This document shows positions 40,531-47,800 of a stretch of 49,684 nt of DNA, one piece after another. Numbering within the stretch: position 1 is the stretch's first letter; each line of letters begins with the position of its first letter. The position numbers were made by a program, and so were the translations under genes. The notes under the pieces are model-generated. The model searched no databases and was not told the DNA's origin. It saw nothing but the letters and a program-made list of their open reading frames with translations. The DNA is from Candidatus Nanopelagicales bacterium (GTDB lineage: Bacteria > Actinomycetota > Actinomycetes > S36-B12), in assembly GCA_009694585.1 (NCBI GenBank), contig SHUQ01000005.1, positions 1 to 49,684 on the forward strand, read 5' to 3'.

Positions 40531-41753
40531 CGACGATCATCCTCGCAGCGGAGGGATTTGCTGGGGAGACAGCACTGGTGGCCAGCGCGGCAGCAGCTGG
40601 TATCACCGTGGCCCGTCGATCTTTAGATGCAGCGGACCTCCTCGCTGCCGCTGCTACCGACCTGACGATGCCAATTGTGTTGACCGGAAACGTACCTCGT
40701 CTTAGCCCTGAAATTATTACCCGCCTCCTTGTAGGTAATCGAACCGTGATTGGCCTTTCGGCAGATGATGCTGCTGCGCACTTGCTTCGAACTCTTGGGG
40801 TATCGAGAATTGTGCAATTGCAGGCGGCAGCTGACGCAACAATGCGCGCGGTTTCCACTGAGATCTTGCACGGGGTGACCGGGGTGTGGGATACCGGTAC
40901 GTGGCAGCGTCAATACCTTGACGCGAGCCAAGAGGCAGCACCACTTGGTGGGCAGCTCGTGGCAGTTTGGGGCCCTTCGGGGGCGCCTGGTCGCACCTCA
41001 ATCGCCATTGCTGTTGCTGATGAATTCGCTCACGCGGGGTTTGGCACGTGCCTCGTTGATGCTGACACTTATGCACCGTCCATCTGTTTCGCCCTTGGCA
41101 TTATCGAAGACGCCAGTGGAATTGTGATTGCTTGCCGCAATGCTGACAATGGCACTTTGAACAACCGGTCGCTGCAGTTGAGCACGAGTGTGTTGCGCGG
41201 GCACTTGAATGTACTGGGTGGTCTTCCACGTGCCGACCGCTGGCCGGATATTCGCCATAGTGCACTGACATCAGTCTGGGAGACAGCACGCTCGGCTTTT
41301 GCCCGAACAGTTATCGATGTTGGTCCCTGCATTGAAGATGAAGGTGGGGTGTTGCAACATGGCGGAGGTACCTTGTTATCAACGCGCCGAAATGCAGCAG
41401 CGATCACCGCGCTAGCAGCCGCAGATGTAGTAGTTGCCGTCACTCGTGATGACCCGTTGGCGATTAGCCGCTTGGTAACACAGCTGCCCGCCGTGGCTCA
41501 GCTTGGAGTTAGAGCTCCAATAGTTATCGCAATGGTTCAGTCAGGGGAGCGTCGGAAAAGTGGCGCAGCTCTAGATGCGTTGCGCAGTAGTGGCGTCAAT
41601 CTGCAAGTAGTGCCAATTGCGATCGACGGTGGTGGCTATCGAAATGCGTTGGCGCAGGGGGCGTTGCTTGCTGAGGCCGCGCCGCGATCACCGGCACTGA
41701 AGGGTATTCGGTCGCTTTATAAGGTAATTGCTACGGAGATGGCAGCACGATAA
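40527..41753 (+). CDS. CpaE-like MinD/ParA-type P-loop protein
   Basis: 408 residues. The N-terminal about 130 residues form an atypical receiver-like region lacking a clear phospho-acceptor Asp. A SIMIBI NTPase domain follows: LVAVWGPSGAPGRTSIAIAV, a deviant Walker A with Arg156 where MinD/ParA proteins have Lys, then CLVDADTYAPSI (D178, D180) and TVIDVGPCIED as Walker B. Similar GAPGRT loops are known in actinobacterial CpaE-like proteins, so the Arg may be normal for the group. Such proteins position Tad pilus machines. The only partner here is the SAF gene, with which it is translationally coupled. The 3' end overlaps the L,D-transpeptidase gene by 23 bases. Confidence 0.8.
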   Translation: MTTIILAAEGFAGETALVASAAAAGITVARRSLDAADLLAAAATDLTMPIVLTGNVPRLSPEIITRLLVGNRTVIGLSADDAAAHLLRTLGVSRIVQLQAAADATMRAVSTEILHGVTGVWDTGTWQRQYLDASQEAAPLGGQLVAVWGPSGAPGRTSIAIAVADEFAHAGFGTCLVDADTYAPSICFALGIIEDASGIVIACRNADNGTLNNRSLQLSTSVLRGHLNVLGGLPRADRWPDIRHSALTSVWETARSAFARTVIDVGPCIEDEGGVLQHGGGTLLSTRRNAAAITALAAADVVVAVTRDDPLAISRLVTQLPAVAQLGVRAPIVIAMVQSGERRKSGAALDALRSSGVNLQVVPIAIDGGGYRNALAQGALLAEAAPRSPALKGIRSLYKVIATEMAAR

Positions 41754-42465
41754 CGCGATCGCCAACCTTGGCCCATTTATATATAGCTGCTGCTGCTTCT
41801 TCAGAAAGTCGCACGCAACCGCCGGCGGCAATTGCTAAGCCCAGTTGCTTGGTCGAGTGCATCGCCGACCCGTCGTAGTAACGGGGGATCGCGTGCAGGC
41901 CTATTGGTGACTTAGTGTCAGGCCCGTAAGTAAAACGCATCATGTGGTTAAAAGTAACTTTTGAATTAGGGTTGTTGGCGACTTTGGATTTAGAAAAAAT
42001 GTGATAGACACCCTTGGCTGGTCGATCAAAGCGACCGACCACCGGATACCTGCCTAGTACTTGGTTCATTTCATCCAGCATCCAAACGGTCATCAAAGCC
42101 TTGTCATAGACGATGCGTCGGCCGTAGTGGCTATCACGAGGCAGTTCTGGCACGTTGCGGGCCTTGCGGGTGCGGCTAGCGGGTTTGGGCTCGCGCACTT
42201 TTGTTGGGGCCGGTGATGCTGTGGCTGTCGTGACCTGGCTCGGAACCTGGCTCGGAACCTGGCTCGGAACCTGGCTCGGAACCTGGCTCGGAACCTGGCT
42301 CGGAGTTGCCGAAGAGATCGCGGTTGCGGCAGGCAGGGCAGTGCTAGAGGAGGCAGAAATTGCCAGCACAACGCTCGCGATAACGGCAAGAGCCGATAAG
42401 CCGGCTAGGAGGGCAAGAACGAGGCGCCGTTTGGTCGGGGAAGCCATGCCTAAGGAATATCTCAT
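41731..42465 (-). CDS. L,D-transpeptidase (YkuD domain) with repetitive linker
   Basis: 244 residues: a short basic tail, one export/anchor helix (about 14-36), a linker of six perfect PSQV units, then a YkuD domain (about 105-244). The YkuD domain includes YPVVGRFDRPAKGVYHI, GLHAIPRYYDG with the conserved His, and AAGGCVRLS carrying the catalytic Cys. YkuD enzymes form 3-3 peptidoglycan cross-links or attach proteins. The usual S/T before the G-C pair is Ala here, with Gly preceding Cys as expected. ATG 42465 opens the frame; ATG 42447 is the alternative. It is convergent with the CpaE-like gene. Confidence 0.88.
   Translation of the reverse strand: MRYSLGMASPTKRRLVLALLAGLSALAVIASVVLAISASSSTALPAATAISSATPSQVPSQVPSQVPSQVPSQVPSQVTTATASPAPTKVREPKPASRTRKARNVPELPRDSHYGRRIVYDKALMTVWMLDEMNQVLGRYPVVGRFDRPAKGVYHIFSKSKVANNPNSKVTFNHMMRFTYGPDTKSPIGLHAIPRYYDGSAMHSTKQLGLAIAAGGCVRLSEEAAAAIYKWAKVGDRVIVLPSP
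42233..42304. repeat. 12-nt tandem repeat (six perfect copies) in the L,D-transpeptidase gene
   Basis: Six identical copies of ACCTGGCTCGGA on the plus strand encode PSQV units in the stalk between membrane helix and catalytic domain. The 12-base period keeps the frame at any copy number, and perfect identity suggests recent expansion by slippage. Confidence 0.95.
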
Positions 42466-42594
42466 TTATAGTGAATTTAGGGTATTCGCCACGCCTACTT
42501 CACCACCGGGCACTTGACCATCCGGCACGCGCATGGCAACCCCGAGGGTGTCCCGGGGCCGCCTTGGAGTTGGTTTACATGTAACTATGGGTAT

Positions 42595-44055
42595 ATGTCA
42601 GAGCGCCTGAGTGCGATGGACGCCTCGTTTTGGTTCATGGAATCAGCGGCAACCCCGATGCACGTTGGCAACATCGGTATTTTTGACGGGCCGGGTGCCG
42701 GGTTCGATTTGGCAAAGCTCCAAAAACTTATCGGCGAGCGGATCGCGTTTGTGCCCAGGTACCGCCAGCGGATTCGAGAAGTGCCACTGCAAATTGGTCG
42801 CCCGATCTGGGTCGATGACGATGACTTCGACTTGTTGTACCACGTTCGTGGCCTCGCCCTAGCCAAACCGGGGTCTCGGCAGCAACTTGATGAGTTAGTG
42901 GGGCGCCTCATGAGCCGCCCCCTTGATCACACCCGGCCGCTGTGGGAGATGTCGTTAATCTCAGGCCTGGCCGATGGCCGTTTCGCCATTGTTACCAAGA
43001 CCCATCAGGCCATGATCGATGGGTTAATGGGTATCGATATATCGCAGGTAATTTTGGATGGCGAGGCTGACATATCAAGTCCGATTTCAGTCGGATCCTG
43101 GCGGCCAGCACCTGAGCCGTCTGGTCTTGAGCTCCTCACTTCAGCATTGAGTGAATCCATAGCTCACCCAGGTGTCGCGCTGGATTTTGCGCGCGGTGCT
43201 ATTAGGGGTGTGACTTCGATTGCTTCGGATTTTGGTCGCAAGTCACTAAGTGCAGGAGCGGCCGCGGTGTCCTTTGCTGGAGTTGCTGCCGAACCGGCGA
43301 TGCATATCAGCACTTTAAATGTGCCGATCGGGGCTGACCGGCGCCTTGCGACTGGCGATTTCGAATTGGAATTATTTAAGAATGTGCGACGCAAATTGGG
43401 TGGGTCGGTTAACGACATTGTGCTCGCTGTTATTGCGGGAGCATTGCGCACTTGGCTAATGGGGCGGGGTGAGCCAATAAGTGCACGCTCGCAATTGCGC
43501 GTGGTGGTGCCAATCAGCACCGAGAACATTGGTGGCTCGTCAAGTTCCATCGGACCGGTATCGGCATTTTTGGTTGATCTGCCCCTTGGTGAGCCAGACC
43601 CGGTTGTTCGGCTGCGACAAATCAGTTACCAGTTAGCCCAGTATCAAGATGTTTCACATTTACTGGGTGCTGAAACCATGATCAATATGATCAGTTATGC
43701 CCCCCCAACATTGCATGCCTTAGGGGCGCGGCTGGCGTCGAACCTGTCGAGCCGTCTATATAACGTCGCGGTCGTGAATGTGCCTGGCCCACAACATCCC
43801 ATGTACGTCGCCGGTGCTCGCATGATCGGCTCTTATCCGCTGATGCCGCTGCCGCAAAATCAAGCCCTGAGTATCTCGCTCATGTCCTATGACGGGCACC
43901 TGTGTTTTGGGGTCAACGCTGACCGAGTGGCAATTAAGGAGGTAGAAAGTTTCATGAGTTGCCTGCGCGAATCCTTGGAGGAGTCGACACGGGCGGCTAA
44001 TGTTCGAGGTGACCGCCACTTGCGGGCGGTCGACCAAGGGGAGGTGGCCCAATGA
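42595..44055 (+). CDS. WS/DGAT-family O-acyltransferase with altered catalytic motif
   Basis: 486 residues of the wax ester synthase/diacylglycerol acyltransferase family: MSERLSAMDASFWFMES at the N-terminus, PLWEMSLISGL, SVNDIVLAVIAGALR and the late VVNVPGPQHPMYVAGARM block. The active-site HHxxxDG is H137-Q138-AMI-D142-G143, so the second His, usually taken as the catalytic base, is Gln. The enzyme may still work if this is a subfamily trait, or may have changed function. ATG 42595 fits homologues; the frame extends back to 42514 without homology. AACTAT sits six bases before the ATG. It overlaps the truncated patatin gene by ATGA, which is normally a lipase-like partner in this lipid locus. 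Confidence 0.87.
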   Translation: MSERLSAMDASFWFMESAATPMHVGNIGIFDGPGAGFDLAKLQKLIGERIAFVPRYRQRIREVPLQIGRPIWVDDDDFDLLYHVRGLALAKPGSRQQLDELVGRLMSRPLDHTRPLWEMSLISGLADGRFAIVTKTHQAMIDGLMGIDISQVILDGEADISSPISVGSWRPAPEPSGLELLTSALSESIAHPGVALDFARGAIRGVTSIASDFGRKSLSAGAAAVSFAGVAAEPAMHISTLNVPIGADRRLATGDFELELFKNVRRKLGGSVNDIVLAVIAGALRTWLMGRGEPISARSQLRVVVPISTENIGGSSSSIGPVSAFLVDLPLGEPDPVVRLRQISYQLAQYQDVSHLLGAETMINMISYAPPTLHALGARLASNLSSRLYNVAVVNVPGPQHPMYVAGARMIGSYPLMPLPQNQALSISLMSYDGHLCFGVNADRVAIKEVESFMSCLRESLEESTRAANVRGDRHLRAVDQGEVAQ

Positions 44056-44309
44056 GCGCGGCAAGTGTGCGTGCACCTAGGCGCGGGATTGTCCTTGGCG
44101 GGGCTGGGGTTTTGGGCGGCACCTGGGCCGTTGGTGCCCTATGCGCCCTGGAGCAAACCCACGGTTTTGCTGCCGAAAATGTTGAAGTCATCGTCGGCAC
44201 TTCGGCTGGCTCAGTGCTTGGGGCCCTGTTGGGCTGCGGAGTTAGTGCCAAGAACTTACGCGAACACTACAATGAAGAAGTTGTCTCCGGTGGCCCGTTG
44301 GCCGGCTAG
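44052..44309 (+). pseudogene. Truncated patatin-like phospholipase (N-terminal third only)
   Basis: 85 residues. It has the oxyanion loop GGAGVLGGTW (16-25) and the nucleophile elbow GTSAGS with Ser51, both typical of patatin lipases, then stops after VVSGGPLAG. Full-length family members are about 280 residues and need a catalytic Asp (DG motif) that is absent here. The opposing DUF2505 gene begins at once (4-base overlap), so no downstream remnant exists: the missing part was deleted, not frameshifted. The ATGA coupling to the acyltransferase is preserved. It could be a dead remnant or a small stable domain; I favour a remnant. Confidence 0.75.
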
Positions 44310-44797
44310 CGGCTGAGCCAGTCGCGGCCGAGTTCCTCGTCTTTTTCTAAGTACCGGATCAATTGTTCCTGTGCAATTTTTTCCAGTTTTCCGCCGACGA
44401 ACGGCACGGTGGACTTAATGGTGGCAGTGATGCGAGAGGTGGTTTGTGTACCGGCGCTGGTCAAAGCCATTACCCCGGTGGCCCCAAGGGGCCCGGAGAA
44501 GGACACCTCGAATGAGGCGGTGCAGGAGCCTTCGGCCGCCGGTGCCCAAGTTTGGTGCTCAGTGACTTCGAGGTTTGGCCCCACCAGAGCAGACGCGAAT
44601 GAGGGTAAATCAGCTGGTAGCACCCGTTTGATGGTGACCACGGTGGCTCCACCGGCGTCGGGGGTAACTGTGACTTCACAAGATATTGACCCGGTTTGTT
44701 CAGCACGATTTCGGGCGTAGTCAGGGTCGGTGAGCATTGCACGCACCTGATCCAAGGGTCCGGGGAAAGTCTGGCGAACATCCAAGGTCGTTGTCAT
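44306..44797 (-). CDS. DUF2505 family protein (SRPBCC-like lipid-binding fold)
   Basis: 163 residues. The N-terminus MTTTLDVRQTFPGPLDQVRAML and the pattern CEVTVTPDAGGATVVTIKRVLPADLP, then EVSFSGPLGATGVMAL and KSTVPFVGGKLEKIAQEQL, match DUF2505, which has a START/SRPBCC hydrophobic pocket. No catalytic residues are known for the family. ATG with GGAGG upstream. It is convergent with the patatin remnant and divergent from the glutamate dehydrogenase, with 31 bases between the starts. It may handle a lipid related to the acyltransferase locus. Confidence 0.83.
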   Translation of the reverse strand: MTTTLDVRQTFPGPLDQVRAMLTDPDYARNRAEQTGSISCEVTVTPDAGGATVVTIKRVLPADLPSFASALVGPNLEVTEHQTWAPAAEGSCTASFEVSFSGPLGATGVMALTSAGTQTTSRITATIKSTVPFVGGKLEKIAQEQLIRYLEKDEELGRDWLSR

Positions 44798-44816
44798 ATG
44801 TTGGGCCTCCGTCGGC

Positions 44817-44822
44817 TAGCGT
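44817..44822 (+). promoter_or_regulatory. -10 hexamer TAGCGT for a leaderless transcript
   Basis: TAGCGT is followed by AGCGAT and then GTG at 44829. It sits in the 31-base gap between two divergent starts, so the two promoters must overlap. Confidence 0.6.
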
Positions 44823-44828
44823 AGCGAT

Positions 44829-47800
44829 GTGACTGAAGTAGTAGATGCCGGTCTGAGCGCTGCTATTGCGCGCACCCCGGATCCGCAGTTACGAATGCTG
44901 TGTCTGAGGTTCTTTAGATTCGTTGCCCGTGAGGACGTCGCGGCGTACTCAACGCAGGCCTTGATCGCCCAGGTAGAACAAATGCTGGCGTTCGCTCAGG
45001 TGCGCGCGGTCGAAACGCCGCTTGTCGATGTGCGAGATGAACGTGATGCACCGTTCACCGTCGCGATGGTGGTCACTGACGATATGCCGTTCTTGGTTGA
45101 TTCAGTTTCGGGCGGATTAAGTCTTGAGGGCAGATCAGTGCGGCTGATTATTCACCCGCAACTCGTGGTGCGCCGAGATGCTACTGGACAACTGTTGCAA
45201 ATCCTCGACCTTGATGTTGATGAGGACCGGCCTGCTGATGCCATCGCAGAGTCATGGATGCGTGTCGACATGGATCGTGATTACCTGCATCCTGATGGTA
45301 GGTCGACCGCGAGCCGATTGACTCAGATCCTGCATGACGTGCGCGCGGCCAATGCTGATTGGCTGCCGATGCGCGCTAAAGCCGAGGAGATTGCCGCGTC
45401 ACTTGAGGCTAACCCGCCGATCGCGTTACCGATCGAAGAGGTCAAAGAGGGCGCGGAGCTGCTCCGCTGGTTAACCGAGGACAACCTGACATTCCTCGGC
45501 TACCGTGAGTACGCCCTCGCCAGTGTCGATGGGCAAGAAGTTCTGGTGCCTGTTGCTGGTACCGGGCTCGGAATCTTGCGCCAAGAACCAAATACCAGCC
45601 CCGAATCCGCGGGTGCCGCAGTGCTGCCGCGTGCGGCGCGCAAAAAAGCACGTGAGAACCGGCTGCTCGTACTAACAAAGGCGAACTCGCGCTCAACGGT
45701 GCATCGCAATGTCTTCTTGGATTATTTCGGGGTCAAAGTTTTCGATCAAGTCGGTCAGGTTACGGGGGAGAAACGATTCCTGGGCTTGCTAACCGCCGCG
45801 GCCCTGACCGAGAGCATTGTTGATGTGCCCGTGCTTCGTGTGCGTTACCAGCGGGTGATGGATGATCTTCAACTCGTGGCCGGTTCACATCGTGCCAAGG
45901 ATCTGCTGCAGTTCTTGGAGACCTACCCCCGCGATGAATTCTTTCAAACTCACGCCGGTGAGCTGGTGGAGCTGTCGGCGTCGGTTATGCAATTGCAGGA
46001 GCGCCGCCAAACCCGGCTCTTCGTGCGGGTAGATGACTATCAAAGATTTGTGTCCTGCCTGGTCTACCTGCCCCGCGATAGATATACGACCGCGGTGCGG
46101 CTACGGATCGAGCGCCTTCTTGTCGACGCATTTAACGGTGCGAGTGTTGACTACACCGCTCGGGTTAGTGAGTCAGTGCTCGCACGATTGCATTGTGTGG
46201 TGCGCCTTGCCCCAGGGGCGGATCCTGGCCAAATAGATATTGCCGCCCTCGAATTGCAATTGGCTGCGGCCGCGCGCAGTTGGGAGGATGACTTCACCTC
46301 GGAGATTATCGATGCAGTAGGTGAGACCAAGGCCACCCCGCTGCTCCAGCAATTTGGGGAGGCGTTCCCGGAGGCGTATAAAGAGCAGTTCAGTGGTGCA
46401 GCTGCGGTCAGCGATGTTTTGATACTTGCAGACTTGCCACCGGGGGAGTTGTCACTGCGTCTTTATCGCCCGTCCGTTTCAGATGACGGCACGATGCGGT
46501 TTACGGTCATTCGGGTTGGCAGCGCGATGTCGCTATCTCGAATTCTACCTACCTTGCAGATGATGGGTGTCGAAGTTATCGATGAGCATCCATACGAGAT
46601 TAAACCGGTAAGACAGATGTCCGCTTGGATTCTTGACTTCGGGTTGCTGTTGCCCGTAGATGACGTGCAAAATCGCGAGAATCTGGCCGATCGATTCGCC
46701 GACGCGTTCCGCGCCGCGTGGCAAGGTGGGTGCGAAACCGATGCCTTCAACGGCTTGGTTGTTCGGGCGGGCCTGCGGTGGGATCAGGTAGTAATAATTC
46801 GTGCTTATGCCCGGTATCTGCGTCAGATCGGCTCAGCATTCGGGCAAGATTATATCCAGCAAACGATGCTTTCGAATGTGCAGATCAGCTCACTGTTGGT
46901 GCAGTTGTTCGAGGTGCAATTTGTGCCCGGTGAAATGCAAGTGGCAGAGCGCGAAGCGAAGGCCGGTGTCATCGTCGGCCAGATTGAGGCCGCGCTCAAC
47001 GAAGTGCGAAGTCTGGACCAAGACCGGATATTTCGAAGTTTCCTGTCCCTGATTCGTGCGACCTTGCGCACCAATGCTTATCTAAAGAACAAAAAGTTGC
47101 GTCGGGCCTTCGCGATCAAACTCGATCCGAAATTGATACCGGATCTGCCCTTGCCGAAGCCGATGTTCGAGATCTGGGTTTATTCGCCACGGGTTGAAGG
47201 AGTGCATCTGCGCTTTGGCCGGGTGGCGCGTGGTGGCCTGCGGTGGAGTGATCGGCGCGAGGATTTCCGCACCGAGGTGCTGGGGTTGGCCAAGGCCCAA
47301 GAGGTCAAGAACGCGGTCATCGTGCCGGTCGGGGCCAAAGGTGGTTTCTATCCGGTCCACCTACCGGACCCGGCGGTTGATCGCGAGGGCTGGCTCACCG
47401 AGGGCAAAGCCGCCTACCGGGAATTCATCTCCGCGCTGCTCGATATAACTGACAATTTAGTTGGCGGCGCCGTGGTGCCACCTGCTGATGTAGTGCGACG
47501 CGATTGCGACGACACCTACCTAGTGGTGGCCGCCGATAAAGGCACAGCGACTTTCTCGGACCTAGCCAATGAGATCGCGACCGAGTACGGCTTCTGGCTT
47601 GGTGATGCATTTGCCTCGGGTGGATCTCAGGGCTACGACCACAAGGCGATGGGTATCACCGCACGTGGTACTTGGGAGTCGGTGAAACGACACTTTCGGG
47701 AGCTCGGCCTAAACACCCAAACTGAGGATTTCACCGTGGTTGGGGTGGGCGATATGGGTGGTGATGTCTTCGGCAACGGCATGTTGCTAAGTGATCGCAT

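Noticed and set aside
42233-42304. CRISPR-like array
   Set aside because: Units of 12 bases follow one another without spacers and encode a protein stalk.
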